Notes: generated by a model from the letters alone, not told the origin. Counted from the first letter of the stretch, positions 25,431-39,124 are shown. The stretch: 64,000 nt of DNA from Pithys albifrons albifrons (GCF_047495875.1 NC_092461.1:94990431-95054430), one strand, 5' to 3'. Translations and numbers: made by a program.

Positions 25431-28400
25431 TAAAGCATGAGACTCAAGTCAGGGTGAGAACACAAAATTTCCTGAAGCAAAAGCTGCAACCAGGAAGGGA
25501 AATAGAAAGTTTCAAAATCACTGATTTCACACCTGATCCACCCCTCCAAATTCATCTGAAGGATAAAGTGTCACACTGAGATATTCCCTTTTCTAAATTT
25601 ACTAAAGTCACTGAGCACTTCCCAAATTATGAAAAACTAAGAAGGGATCAGTAGAACAAAAGAACACCAATGCAAGCTTCTTGTCTTTTTTAATGAAAAT
25701 TATAAGCTTGGCCATGCTTCTGCATTATGGATCAGGATGGTTGCTGCTAGTTGACACTATATACATAAATATGTAGCTGGTCTTAGAAGGCAAATTTATC
25801 CAGTAGCTGGCACCATATCCTCTGGTCTTCCCACTCGTTAGTACCTAGTTGTAGTAGTCCTCAGGTTTTGCAAACACATTCTTCTCGCTGATACTCAGAC
25901 CTTTCCTTGTTCAGTATGTACCCCTATTTGCCTCTCTTCCTCCCTTTTTCCACCTCCGGTCCTTCTCTAAACATGTCGTGTTACATCTTTCACAGTCCCA
26001 CAAACTCATTAAAATTTTCTACAAAATCTGTTATACAAAACCAAAGTGGCCTTCTTTCTGCATCCCATAAGTCCCATGTTCCTTTAGGCAATTAAACACC
26101 CCTAAATCTTCAAGGCATTCTGCACGTCCCTCCACTCATGACTCATTTCAGTTGGTTTCACACCAAGGACAACAGGCTAGTTCTCCTTTTTGAGCCCTAC
26201 AAGTAGCAGAGTAAGTGCACTTTGCTTGCACTCATTAAGATACAACATCACTCCACTTACTATTTGCGTCTTTGGTGATTAGCCTTTAATTATATTACCT
26301 ACTAATTACTAGCTTTTACTCTTCTAGAAATCAAGTTGATTAAACTGTGCTTTTTTCTTCAAAAGACTGACAGCAAATTAGTTGTTTTACATTTCCTTCT
26401 GTTTCCTTCTTCCCATTCATATCACATTGATTCTTAATACTAATGGTCCCATTTGAGTTATAATTAGAAAATGTTCAATATTAAATCTCTTTCTCTTAAG
26501 TAATTTATATCATGCAAGTCACAGCCCATAGGTAGTTTTTATACCTTCTAGTCCTTCTAAGTGAGACTTGGAAGGTATAATGACAGCTGGATTGATCCCT
26601 AGAACATGACAATAAAGGAAGGAGAAACCTAGCAAGAACTCCCAAACAAGTCTAACTTCCTTGACTTTTGAGTTCTTTAGAAGCCCAAAAATGAAACTAA
26701 TTTCATAGTAATTCAGAAATTTTTCAACAATACTGCATTGAACAGAAGTAGACTTTTCAATCTGCAGTTTAAAAGAAACACATTCATTCCTTGAAAGTAA
26801 TGCAAATACTGCAGAACTTGCATAAAACAGATATATGAATGATAGCTTAAGAATTTAATTAAATACACTGTTTTCTCATGATCAGCAATCTACAGATTCC
26901 TTTTGCAAGTTTGTTTTTTCTGCAACTTGAAAAAACATCTGAATGCTGTAGGCTGGCAACAGATTCTTTCAGATATAATAGAAAATCTCATGAAAACTTA
27001 AAAGAACTCAGAAATTACAATTAAAGGAGGCTGTTTCAATCTACAGAGATGTCTGTAACCACGGTTGCTTTTGGGTAGCTAAACTACACCCCACAAAAAA
27101 AAAAGTTATCATTTCTTCAAGAGATATTTTCCTTTAACAACATTGTTTTATCCCCACAGGGATTCTGCCCTATAAATACTATCAGTTTTTGTCTATCTAC
27201 TGCCTTAAAAGTACATAATCCTTTTCATATGAGATTTCATATCCTGCATTAGAATGTATTTTCTTTTCATTGTCCAGATCTCTATTTTTATGCACACACT
27301 TCAATTACTTCTCTGCTCATGATGAGCTTGCAAATTGAACTACTGACTGTCCTTTTATTAACTATATATAAAGCCAAAATTATAATACAACTGGACTTCA
27401 TTTTGACTAAATATATTTCTCTCCCTTATTTTGTGAGAATGAGGAAACTTTTTATTCTTTCTATATCCAGGCTTTCATACTCATTTAGTCCCACAGCTGC
27501 TCCTGCTCATGTTCCTAAGATAATCACTCCTCATTAGCAATTTCCACTTCAGTATGGTTTCCTCAGTGATTCTTCCACCCTTCTTTTATTTGAAAACAAA
27601 CAAAATCCAAACCACATACTCACAGCTAAGTGCTATAACATAAGAATTCAAGGCCTCTTCCTCCTCTGCCTAGAGTTAACTAAAAGAAATGAGGGGGCAG
27701 GTCAGGATCATGAAATCTTTGATGCAGTTTTGGGACCATTAGCTTCCTTTTCTCCTGCGAGAGGAAAGAATATATATCTTTTCTGCTTTAATATAAAGGA
27801 AGACTAGCTGCCCTTCGGAGACATATTTTGTTCCTTGTTTTGAAAATTTAATATATTTTCATACTTGACATCATCATTCAGATATCAGCATGATTAAGAG
27901 TACCACAAGATGTGTTTGTATCAAGTATGAAATGAAAATATCTAGGGGTTTTTGTCTCCTTAGAACATGAAGAGAAATTATATATTTGCATCAGATAATT
28001 TTACTTAACTTCCAAACATAATACCAGAAGAAACATTTTTGTCTAGCATTCAAGCTCAAAAGTTTTCTTTTCATTCCTAAGAAATGCAGACCTACCAGCA
28101 TACCTAACAGCTTTTTCCTTTGTCAGATGTGACTGACATAGTGGGATCTAATGTTTTTTCCACTTTGTCTGTTTCCCTGTGGGCCATTCCATCATTTCTC
28201 CAGCTATAGCATGCCTAGACAATTTAGCCCATCATTAAGCCACATAATTTCCCTGGAATAACTGTTGTTTTCAAGAGAAAAATACAAGTTTCAACACAAG
28301 TTTTTGCTCTTTAGTATGATGACTGTAATGCTTTCAAGCTTTCCAGAAAATGTGCTACCTAGTAGCATTTGCTGGAAGACCAAGACAGTTCTCTCCCCTT

Positions 28401-29337
28401 TATTTCGCTTTCCTGTTGTCATTCTTGGTTCCTGGATCCCAACTCTGTTCCAACTGAATTTCTACTCTTCATTCAACTCAAAATATCCAAAAAACCAACA
28501 ACCCAAGCCAAACCAAAAAACCTAAACACCAGGATAAACTAACTGAAGTCTGTATTTTAAAACCTTAATCATTTTTTTCAAAAATTAAGTAGCTGTTAGT
28601 TCCATTTCAATATTTTATTTTCACAATGTTTATAACACTCAAAATTGTGTTTGGATCTCAAGCCATTTTATATTTACCACTCAAAAGCTTATGATCAAAA
28701 AGTTGATCTTGTAGGAAGTACTGAATTCTCAAATCCGGTAGTACATTTAACTCAATGGTAAAACCTTAGCACCCAGTTGGTACATGTATTAGATTAGCAA
28801 ACAGAATTTCTATAATTTGACTGCTCTTCTTCCCCTGCAGTGGAGAAGCTATATGCAATAAGGCCTAAGCACTTCATTTCTGTTACTTTCAGTAAGTGTG
28901 ACAATGACCAGTCAAACTATTAACAATGAATGCCAAGACACAGGCTAAGAGTCATTATAATGAAAAAGTTCAAAATCAAGACAGCATTCACCAAACATTC
29001 ACAAAACTCAATGGAATAGCAGAAAAAAAAAAAAAAGAAAAGATGAGCAGGTATTGTTCTGGGGAAAAAAATTTCCAAACACTATTTGCTAAATCTCTCT
29101 TATAAGCGATATTCTCTAGCTTACATATTCATGTGTAATTGTCCTTCATACCTGAGTAATCAATTCACTCATATCCAAATAATTTTTATTTTTAAAATTA
29201 TGGTCACATAATCTTAGACTCATTTTATTAAAAGGTTGACAACAGCATCACAACAAAATAATCAAACTTCTTAAATAATATATCAAAAATTCCTCATTAT
29301 AGATAACCAAGAGACCACCAAGATTTCTGTGCATGCC
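25431..29337. other. AT-rich non-coding stretch
   Basis: About 3.9 kb without a recognisable repeat or exon. Open frames such as 28,265-28,525 (86 codons) show no domain. A poly-A tract lies near 29,023-29,036. Confidence 0.5.
29333..29337. repeat. Left TSD (ATGCC) of the 29.3-kb solo LTR
   Basis: ATGCC directly precedes the TG end of the LTR and recurs at 29,992-29,996 after its CA end. Confidence 0.78.
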
Positions 29338-29991
29338 TGTCCTAGTTCAGCAGGAGGGACCAGCTAACCCTGTGTGGGGGTGATCAAAGCTGTGTATTCT
29401 ACCCCCTCTATTCATTCCCCAAGGTCAATGGGCCATTAGCAGCAGCTGCCCAGGGAGCCATTATCACCTTCACACACAGCCTGGAGGGATGGGGGGGGGG
29501 GGGGGGGGGGAGAGGGCGGAGCTGCTAATGGGCCATCAACAGTTCAATACCCCCTGGCTCCCAGAGTTAATCACCCATTGTGTGAGTCCCCGCCCAGGGG
29601 GAGGGACTGGGTGCTCTCTGAGGGTACATAAGTGGTGGGTAAGAAGACCTTGGAACTTCTCATCGGATCCAGAGCAGTAGCAAGACCCCGACAGGAGGAG
29701 ATCACCGCTCTTGCCCAGACCACAGCCCTTGCCTGCACCAACAGGTCTTTCATTTCCTTTTGCTCTGGACTTGGGGGAACCACAGGGGTCTCAGCACAAG
29801 GGCAAACAAACGCCCTGTGGGTTTGTGCCCCAGGACACTGGGTTATACTGCTGGGTTTTTGTGAGTTGAAAGCAATTTCCCTTTTGTGTCAGTGTTGTTA
29901 TTGTAATATTATTATTAAATTTTAGCTCTGACTTATAATCTCTCTCGTGGTGAGTTCATTTCCCCTGCTGGTTTGCCTTTAAACCAGCACA
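29338..29991 (+). mobile_element. Complete solo LTR (family B), copy 1, with poly-G
   Basis: The 654-bp unit starts TGTCCTAGTTCAGCAGG and ends AAACCAGCACA, flanked by a perfect ATGCC duplication. It is collinear with 61,475-62,100. Plausible promoter parts in order are a GC box ('ccccgcccagg', about 29,587), a TATA-like 'tacataag' (about 29,625) and, downstream, an A/T-rich 'attattaaatttt' before the U5-like tail. There is no internal retroviral sequence. A run of 20 G at 29,491-29,510 is absent from the sister copy. Open frames at 29,489-29,680 and 29,632-29,925 are incidental. The 5-bp duplication suggests an ERVL-type origin. Confidence 0.82.
29491..29510 (+). repeat. Poly-G tract (20 G) inside the solo LTR
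   Basis: Twenty consecutive G residues, next to 'ggaggg' on the left and 'agagggcgg' on the right. It could fold as a G-quadruplex. The sister LTR has only 'ctgaggaggcgtgg' at this place, so the run is an expansion private to this copy. Assembly length errors are also possible. Confidence 0.9.
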
Positions 29992-29996
29992 ATGCC
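29992..29996. repeat. Right TSD (ATGCC) of the 29.3-kb solo LTR
   Basis: Matches 29,333-29,337 exactly. Confidence 0.78.
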
Positions 29997-30001
29997 ACAA
30001 T

Positions 30002-30420
30002 CCAAAAAAATATTATTCAAAGGTAAAGGATCAGGTGGAAGGGAGGGCTTTAGGTCCTGACTAGCCAATGGGAAAATGGGAGGAACCATAGCCAATAGAA
30101 AACCAGGGATTGGGGCTAGACAGGTGAGATAACCAATAGGGTTAGGGCAGGGTGGAAGCCAGCAGTAGCGCTGGACATGGTGCTGTGGGCTGCACGAGGA
30201 ACACGAGGCAGGGTGGTCCTGGCACAGAGCCGCCCTTGCTCCATCCTGCTGGGCACAACCCCGGCTTGGCCGGGACTGGCAGGGCCACCGCAGCAGTGCA
30301 GGGTTGGTTGGGGGGCTGGACCCCCAGGGCGGGGCCATGGCAGCCTGGGGAGAAACAATGGCAGTGCTTAATGAGCATGTGATGACTCATTTAGAGATCA
30401 AAGGGCCCGGGGAACACAGG
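30002..30420. other. GC-rich patch with clustered CCAAT motifs
   Basis: This patch is clearly more GC-rich than most of the window. CCAAT occurs at 30,065, 30,092 and 30,133, with an inverted ATTGG at 30,109, so four motifs fall in about 75 bases. GC-rich sequence with several CpGs follows. Overlapping open frames on both strands (for example 29,979-30,338 minus) reflect composition. It could be the U3/R of an unrecognised ERV or a real CpG-type promoter. I favour a repeat because it abuts a solo LTR and no exon is visible. Confidence 0.4.
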
Positions 30421-33080
30421 GAAGGACAAGGGAAGGGTGTAATAACACTGCAAGAAGGTGATAACAGGGAGAGAAGATACAGAAAACTTTTTAAACTAAA
30501 ACCCGGTACAAGTAAAATGAATAATTTAAAAAGTTTGTCATGTATGTAGTTAATAAAATGCAGGGTGCCTTCCCAGTGCTGTCCTCCTCTGAGGTCCATT
30601 TCAGCATTTTCCCGCACCAAATTAAGCTCGAATGCAAGGAAACAGGCTCAGAGAAGTGGAGGTTACAATGTATTTATTATAAAGAAGAGCTCTAGGAGCT
30701 GAAAGGGTAAGTGTGGAGCAATGGGAAGGTACCAGTGCACACTGCAGCAAAAGGAAAGCCAGAAAACACTTTGGCTCAGTAGCCAGTGGGATGGGTAATC
30801 TAGTAATGAATCAGAGACTGACAGGCAAGCTGGTATCCTAAATCCATGTCCTTGGTAGCAGAGTTTGCAGAGGAAGGATGTGATCAGAAAAAAAAATTAG
30901 TCAGGGGCTGCTTGAACAAGATGAATATGCATGGCTCCAAAGTACCTAACCAAATAGTCAGTGTTGCACAATAACCTGCCTGAAGTCATCACAAAACTAT
31001 TCCACCAGCTTGGAAAGACTGCAGTGAACAGGAGAAGCTCTCAGAATTTAAAACAAACAAACAAAAAACCACCACCACCCCCTCCCCCCCCCCCAAAAAA
31101 AAAAAAGGAGAAAAGAAAGAAAAATATTAACCTTATTTCTCAAAGGATGTGGGAAACTGAAGTCAGGCACACCTCCATCCCCAAGACCATAGGTGCTCTC
31201 AAAGCAATTTCTAGGCACATGAAGGGCATGGAAGCAGCCTGAACAGGTTTACCAACCCTGAATCCTAAGTCTGACTAATGCTATCAGTTTTTGTAAAAAA
31301 AAAAAAAAAAATTCAGCAATACTAGCACAAAAATAATTCAAAATAGATAAGCAATCACTCAAAATGAGTACACACAAAATAAACTCCATAATTGTGCTCT
31401 TTAATCTCCAAATTTTCCTTGACAAAGTCTCTCAAATTCCTTATTTCTAGCTCAAATACCACCTTCTTTCTTAAATTTCCCAATATTGTTTTAGTTTGCC
31501 ATAGGCTATATCAATTGTTACAGCAGTATCAGAACAGGTGTCTTACCACAACCAAAATGCTAGTGTTTACATACAAATAATTCATATACTGGAGCTTGTC
31601 CCAAACACCTTTTCAAATATGGCTTAGTTTCTGTCATTGTGTAAAGTAATTCTCCACAATCAAGCTAAGTGTGCATTAGTTTGCATAGCATTCTAGAGGA
31701 CAAGTTACCCAGCCTTCTCACCCAAATGATTTTCAACATGGATTTTCCATCCATTTCAGCTGCTGTCACTTCCACTTCCACTGTCCAGTATGCTTGCTTT
31801 AAGTTCAATGTCACCACAGGTCTTAAAAACTAAAAGTTAATCTCAGCCCAAAAAAATGAACTTTATTGTAGACAAACTTTTCTCCTCCTCACTTTGCTTT
31901 GACCATGTGGGTCAGGTCAACTAAAAACAAATTTCAGGAGCAAGGAGGCCTTACAAATGAGGTCTTATCACTATTTTTCATAATTTTATTTTTGAACATT
32001 GATAACACAGGTTTTGGTACCCCAGAAATCAAACAATGTGAAAAAGCAAGCAAGAAAAGAAATCCAGAAGTCTCTTTTCTGAATCTCCCAAAAGTTTCCA
32101 CATCATTGGCTTTGCCTACAAGTGATCTCTCATTTCTCTGTAACAGAGCACAGATATAGGCAGTTGTTACAGGCAGGATGCTCCCAAACTTTGCCTTGGT
32201 TAATTTTCTGCCAACCCACACAAACCTATGGCCATAAATTGGGTGCAGAAGCAGATGCCCCAAGACTCCACAGCACACCATTACATGAGTCCCCAGCCTC
32301 CACTACCCTCCTTCCCAGCTTCCTTTGTTTCCAACTCAGGGTGCAGACACAGGCTGTTAAACTTGCTCTGGCAAGCTGAGAAGAAGAAGGCAGACACAAT
32401 ATGGCACTCTACACCTTTTCCTCCTGCCCCACCTACTACTGAGGGCTGGTATGCAGAGCCAGGACATATGTGTGTACTTTGATGGAGTGGGTACAGTTTT
32501 GTTGCCCAATGAGGTTTCTCCCTCACCCCTGGCATTTCATTGTCACCAGTCAGCTGGAAGTGGTTTCTACCAGCACAAAGCAGTTTGTGCTCCCACTGGA
32601 CACTGCAGCTGCCTACTGCTACTCGCATTTATTCTTTGCTAGGACTGATGGTGTGAGGGCGTATCAAGATTCCAAGAATGTAGAGAACCTGTCTAGCTGG
32701 AGAGTCTTTCCTTATACATCTTGAAAGCTTCTAATTCTTTAGTCTTCAGTCTCAGCAGGCTCCAAGCAGCATGGTTAATGGTATATTTAATATTACATGT
32801 GAAGCTGCCTCAGATGTTTTCCAAAGTCTTTTAACTCACTACACTATACATGATGGTACTCCGCCCCTTCTTAGCTTTAAAGTAACTTCAAGTAAATTTT
32901 AAGTTCTCCCCATATACCAAAATAATATCCACCCACACCACTAAGAAGTTCACCCATTTCCACTCCCCAAATAAACATGTACCTGTTGATAAGAGATTTA
33001 GCTACTAATGTCTCTGACTTTTAGGGCTGGCTTCAATTAGTACCAACATAAGGAAGGAGAATTAAGGCATAGGTAAACAG
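30421..33080. other. Mixed non-coding stretch
   Basis: It includes a simple-sequence patch at 31,053-31,107 ((AAAC)n, then CCA repeats, then a C run and an A run) and a poly-A tract at about 31,296-31,310. The 32,100-32,640 part is GC-richer, with overlapping open frames of 84-115 codons on both strands and no recognisable domain. It may be an eroded repeat. Confidence 0.4.
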
Positions 33081-33988
33081 TGCTGATAAGCTGACCTTGG
33101 CTGAATGCCAGGTGTCCACCAAGCCACTCTATCGCTCACCCTTCTCAACTGGACAGGAGGAAAAAAGTAGGATGAAAGACTCAGGGGTTGAGATAAGAAA
33201 ATGGGGATCACTTGCCATTTACCATCTGGGAAAAACAGGCTCAATCCAGACAAGATAATATAATTTATTGTCAAAAATCGGACAAGGTAGTAGTAAATAA
33301 ATCTTTAACCACCTTTCTTCAACTTCCTTCTTCTCAGCTTCACTCCTACCTTCACAGAATCATGATTTGTATCCCCTAACACTCCTCACGGCCTTCCTGT
33401 ATATGGGGAGGGGCAGGGCTTGGCCCTCATGATCTTTCCCTGCTCCAGCATTGGTCCCCTACAGTGTCATAAGTCCTCACAGCAAATCTGCTCCAGTGTG
33501 AGCTCCTCTCTCCACAGGTCCTGCCAGGAGCCTGCTCCAAGGAGGCAGCCCATGGGATCATAGCTTCCTTTGGGCATCAACCTGCTTTGGCATGGAGTCC
33601 TCCAGGACCTGCAGGTGGATATCTGCTCCACCATTAACCTCCATGGGCTACCAGACATGGGCTACAGGACAATCTCTGCTTTTGCATCTGTAGGACCAGC
33701 ACTTGCTCCCTCTCGTTCTTCTCAGACCTTGGTGTCCGCAGGGCTGTTTCTCTCATATATCTTCACTCCTCTCTTCCAGATGCTGTTGCATAGCACTTCT
33801 CTTCTTAAATGTATTATCCCATGTGCTACCACTGTTGCTGAGAGGCTCACCTTGACCAGCAGTGAGTCTGTCTTGGAGCCAGCAGGCATTATCTCTATTA
33901 GACAGGGAGGGAAATTTTTGGCATTGATAGACAGAAGCTGCCCCTGCAGCTCCCCCACTACCAAAGCCTTTCCACAGAAACTCAGTAC
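33081..33988 (-). mobile_element. Long ERV LTR (family C), minus strand
   Basis: The plus strand begins 'tgctgataagctgacc' and runs through 'ggctgaatgccaggtgtcc', 'tcaactggacagg' and 'aatttattgtc' (the reversed polyadenylation signal). It continues into a series of 'ctgctcca/tcctccagg/cacagg' units and ends near 'aaactcagtac'. I recognise this order as a very common bird ERV LTR of about 1 kb, read on its minus strand. Part of the same family lies at 43,917-44,230. The 174-codon plus-strand open frame at 33,570-34,094 lies in the repetitive part and is not a gene. Target-site duplications were not found. Confidence 0.65.
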
Positions 33989-36900
33989 TTGGTGGGACAG
34001 TAATTGGAATGTTGGAAAACCTTATTTCTTAAACCAGTCTGCCATCCAAATTCATAATGAAGCAGAGATCACCAATGCTAGACAAAGAAATTAAGACCTT
34101 ATCTTCAACTCTTGAGTGCCTCCATTCCTTTCTAAAGGAAAACTTGAAAATATCCTCAGAATACAAGCAATGTTTTTCAACAGTACCCTAGACCCTTATA
34201 TAATTTCAACCAAAAGTCTTTGATTACTCACTCCTGAGATGAGTAAACCAGCTTCATATTCAGCTATCAGTGTCCACAAAACACTGCTTCAATAGTTCGA
34301 ACAGCTACACCAACACATTGCATGACCCAGACTTCAAATCTGAATATTCTCTTGTTTTCTGTAAAATTCTAGAAGAAAATGTAAAGTCTTTAAAAAGAAA
34401 AACTACTGGAAACATATCCTGATATGCAAGTTACTCCCCGCCCACCCCACCCCCACCCCACAGATCTGAACATTCTGCCGTCTTTCAAGTCTTAGCAGTG
34501 CAAAATGAGACTTGAAAATTTGGGCACTGCCTGATGACATAGAAGGATTGACCATGCATGATATCCATGGAATGACATATTGCCAAGGACATAAGTCAAA
34601 TCAGGAAATTTAATACATCTGAAAAGAGAACATTTTCCTACACAGAAAAAGTAAGTCTGAATGTATTTGTGATCTGCAGATTGAATTGAAAGAACTTTGT
34701 CAGAAAAAACCTTACATCTGATCTTACTTGCTTTCTCAGAGTAGAAGGAGTCAAAGAGATTGTTATACTTGGAAAAAAAGTAATTGAATATTTGCCCCCT
34801 TTATAAAGATATTTAAAATTATTTAGAAAATCAGCAATACATCTTTGAAGGACAGACTATCAGGGGAAAAAACAATTGTTCACAATACTGGAAGTACAAA
34901 CATATGGTATAATTTGAATAGTGTCTTCTGTCATGGAGAGTCTTGCTGTGACTACTTACTCTGAAGAATTTAGCACACCCTGTTTTCCAGCTTAAGGGGA
35001 TCTAGGTCAAGTTCTATTACATGTTTGAAAGCATAGCTTTTCAGTTTTATCATCAGTCTAATTGTAATTGCTTTAGTTTTTTTCTATTACATCATTGACA
35101 AAGTAGGCAGGGGGAGGAATCTCACTGGGATAATATATTTCAGGAGTAAAATGCTCTAAAGGTAACCCATAGATTTTGAGTGCTTTCCCAGACAATGGAA
35201 GGATTAAAAGAAAAGTGCTCTGACCAGTAAGAGAGTCGGCTTTGTTAGTAGTTTTCAATGTAACAGCAGAATATGATTTCATTATTTTCCAGCTCAGAAA
35301 GTAGTGTTTATGCCTGAAAAGAGGCATTGTCAGAGATGCAAAATATCTCTCTGAAGTTCATCTGGAAAACATAACTCCTTGAAATTCTTATTTGTACACA
35401 CAGCTGTGATGTAATTGCAGTGGTTATGTAAAATATAATAAAAAAAAGAGTTATAGCAAAAAAAAAAATCTACTGGAGTAAATATTTCATCTGTGTAGGA
35501 TTTTCTAGCTTTCATTCCTACAAAAATTACTTTGTCAGACCTCTACCATTGGTCAGAAGTGACATGCAATTTCTGAGGAAGCAGAGGTTCAAGAAAACAA
35601 AAGGACATTGAGAGGCAACACCATAAATGAGTTTTAGTATTTAAGAAAAATATGCCTGGAACACTTTTGTGGTATTGATTTAACAATTATTTTATTACTA
35701 AGTCCTTTTTTTCAATGTTTCCTTCTTCCACTTTTTTGATTTGCATTTAAGTACACAGAGGTTTTCATTTTTATGTCTCTCTCTAATTGAAGGGTATAGA
35801 TATGGTACAGCTGTGGCAGTGACTAAGTCCTCTGACTTTTTAAAAACATCTGTTACATGCTTTTAGATGGTTGGAGAGGAGCACTCCCTTCACACTCTTC
35901 TATGCAAACTGCTGTGCCATGCCCTCTTTGCTTGCTCTGATTGTTGCACTCCTGGTCACCTTATGAGAGAGTGGGAGCACCAACCATCACTTCTGGCTCC
36001 ACTCAAACTGAGTCACTGCTCTAGGGGAAGCTGCTGGTTCCACCTGGCTCTTGGTGCTCTCCTGAGGTTAACCTGGTTCTAGAAATTCACCCTGCTCCGC
36101 TGCAGAATGTGTCTGCACCAGAACTGTGAGTGGTGGTTGTAGGGTTGCCTTAATTTTTGTGCTCTTACACACACTCCAAAACCCTGTTGCAACACTAATA
36201 AAGTTTCAACTTTGATCATAACATGACCACTGAAGAAACTGTTAGGGGATGGGAGAAGTAGGAAGAAACAAAGGTGTAAGAAATTTACACAATCTACCAG
36301 AAGATCAGAGCTAATTCTACCAGCCTTTTTTTTTGCCTTACAATCTTCTAGCAGAATTAAAAAGCCATGCCAGAACTCTCACAAGCACTGTGAATATAAA
36401 TGATTTCCACTATCAGTTAAGTTCTCTCAATTACAGAGTCAGGCTAGAGCAAGACAGAGCAATAAAGCAATAGGAGAAAACCTTGTAATGAGGTCTGAAA
36501 GGGAACAAGGTTAGATGGGGAGCAAGAAAAGGGACCCCAGAGTACAACTTTTACTGTAGTGAACAAGAACTAGCTCACTCTTGAAAGAAGTAAGTGTTAC
36601 AGTAGATCAATCAGATTACCTTCAATTAGGTCAAGTAACCAAATCAACCTCTATTTCCACAGACAAAAAGCAGGTGACTGAGGCTACCCAGCTCTGAAAC
36701 TCATCACAGTGACACAGTTCAAAAGACAGCAAGAACAGTCTGTTTTGTGTGTTTCTCCATCCTTTTGGTGTGAGACCTTCAGTGCTTTTATATGTTAAAC
36801 TTCAAGCATTCCCTGTTTTAGCTGAGTTCAATGGGAATCGGTGTTCTGAACCTATGTAATCACCCCAATACAAAACAACATGAACCAATATGCCTACAAT

Positions 36901-39124
36901 TGTGGACTATTTGTAATCTAAATTTCTTCTTGTATTCCAGCCTGTGCCATATGGGTAACAAGACTTTTCCTTTGTAATGGTACTGCAAAGAAGTTTCTTG
37001 TGTGATCACAGTAAACTCTAACTCAATTTTCAAACAGGGTACAAATGACATTCAGAAAGCAGTTTAGGGTCATACTTGAATACAGATCAGTTTTCTGTGG
37101 GCAAAACCAGAAAAACACATCAAAAACAAGATCCCATAGTCACTGCACTGAACTCTATTAGAATGAAGAGACAAAAAAGCAAGATTTTTTTCCTGGTATT
37201 GCAAAGTGTTGAAAACCTTGAAATTTTCTAAGTCAAATGTTTTCCAAGTCTTCCTTGTATTATTTTTAGACAATATATCACTTTATAAATACTAACACAA
37301 GTATAAATTATTTCACCTTTTTTAAAGAACATTTTAGTGTTCTTTTCCCCCCCGGTATGACATAAAATATTATGCCTTAATATATTTTCCTAGCACATGG
37401 TGGTATAATTCTTACCCAGAAGGGATGATACATACAAAGCAAATGTTTAATCTCTCCTGGTTGAGAGGTCACTTTCATGGGAAATACATTTCATAACAAT
37501 TCATTATCTGTGATACTTAAGAATGTTCTTCCAGGATCACACAATGAAACAAAAGTCTTCTTGGGATATGATACTACATTTTTCCTTAAGATTTAGGTCA
37601 TCTATGTTTTGAAGAACTATGTTTCCATCAGAATGTAAAGGTGTCCTTAGTAAATTGAAAAGGGCACAGTAATAAAAGTATCTGAGCTGGGGAATGTGTG
37701 CAGTAGGAAATAATTTCAGTAGGACACAATAGAACATAAATTGAAGGTCAGAAATGGAAGCATTATAACTTTTCAAGAAAAAAAAAAGGTACCAGATGCA
37801 TATCACAAATTATGCTGTTATAATGAGAGAAAAGCTAGAGAAAGCAAAAAAAAGTATATTTGAAATGTAAGAGAAACACATTTCTACAAATAGCCTTCTT
37901 GTGGTCTCTGAAAAATTTTAAGACCAGTCTGGTTTTTTTGCTGCTTCATATTCATGAGAAAGCAGTGAGCCCTACAAAGAATATGCAGTACTATTTTGTA
38001 ATTTAAGATCACAAGACTACTGATAGTTCACAAGGATTCCAGTTTGGAAATCTCAGATTTATTGCTTTTCAATGGCTTTTACTATAAATGGGATGATAAT
38101 GAACATCATGAAGAAACAGTAACTGTGAGAACCATGAAAGCAACAGTTTACAAGAGGTTTTGAGCACCTTATATAGTAAGAGATTTATCCTTTAATGGGC
38201 TTTAGCAAGCTATATTCTTTTTATCCTTATTATTCTAATATTTTCTGGCCTTAAATGATGGAACGCCAAGACTTAAGCAAATGAAATCAAATAATAACTC
38301 CAATATAATGTTCAGTTCTTGATCTGAATACTCTAGACTGTTAGCAGTAGATCAGAAAATGCTCTACCCAAAATATTTACTTATAGGGCAAAGGTCACAC
38401 TGTCCCAGCTGGGAGCATTCTCCATATGAAACAAACATTCACAATAATGTTAAAAAATCCAAGCCCTAGAAAAGATAAAATCATCTGTGTTTCAACACTA
38501 AATAATTGCAGTTTTTACCTTCTGTAAGATTCACATTTACAAAGAGCTGATATTTTGTTGTTGAAGACCATTGAGTAGGCAAGTAAACTGAGAACTGTAT
38601 TTTTTCTTCAATATAGCCAAGCTATCATACTCAGATTTTATGCTTCAAACTCTCCTGGGGGTTAACATACGAGACACATTCCATCATCTACAAATGTCCT
38701 TCTCTAGGACCCAAACTTTGGGTTCTAAGTCCCAGCCCAGAAGATGTATCTGTATCCAGAGTAGTGCATCATCATCTATTGTTACAAAAATGCAGAATGT
38801 TTTCTCTTACTGTTACAGCTAGAGTAATAATGATCAATGCCAATAAAAATGTACTCAGTATTCTTCCAAAAAGGATTTTTATTCCCACAAAAATAATACC
38901 TAGTATTAAATAAGTTTTATCCTTGTATCACCTGATCATGTCAGTATTTCCATGGAGTAAGTTCCATCAGATATGTATGTATCTTTTCCGCTAGCAGAAA
39001 ACATCTAAAATGTATGAACAATAGTATCAGAGTCTACAAATGAGATTGCTTTTTCCTGGCATGACATTTCAAGTTTATGTTAAACTGGGAGTATGTGAGA
39101 CTAATATAAACATTTGAATATAAG
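33989..39124. other. Long AT-rich non-coding stretch
   Basis: About 5.1 kb with no recognised mobile element or exon, apart from a C-rich simple tract at 34,437-34,461 and a somewhat GC-richer patch at 35,870-36,110. Open frames are below 90 codons and lack motifs. Confidence 0.5.

Noticed and set aside
29979..30358. Overlapping 119-, 82- and 80-codon minus-strand frames and plus-strand frames in the GC-rich patch
   Set aside because: All phases are open because stop codons are rare in GC-rich sequence; no domain or splice evidence.
31934..32628. 115-codon minus-strand frames at 31,934-32,281 and 32,281-32,628
   Set aside because: No recognisable domain, no splice context seen, and frames are also open on the other strand.
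33570..34094. 174-codon plus-strand open frame
   Set aside because: It lies in the internally repetitive part of a family-C LTR on the opposite strand and has no protein motif.
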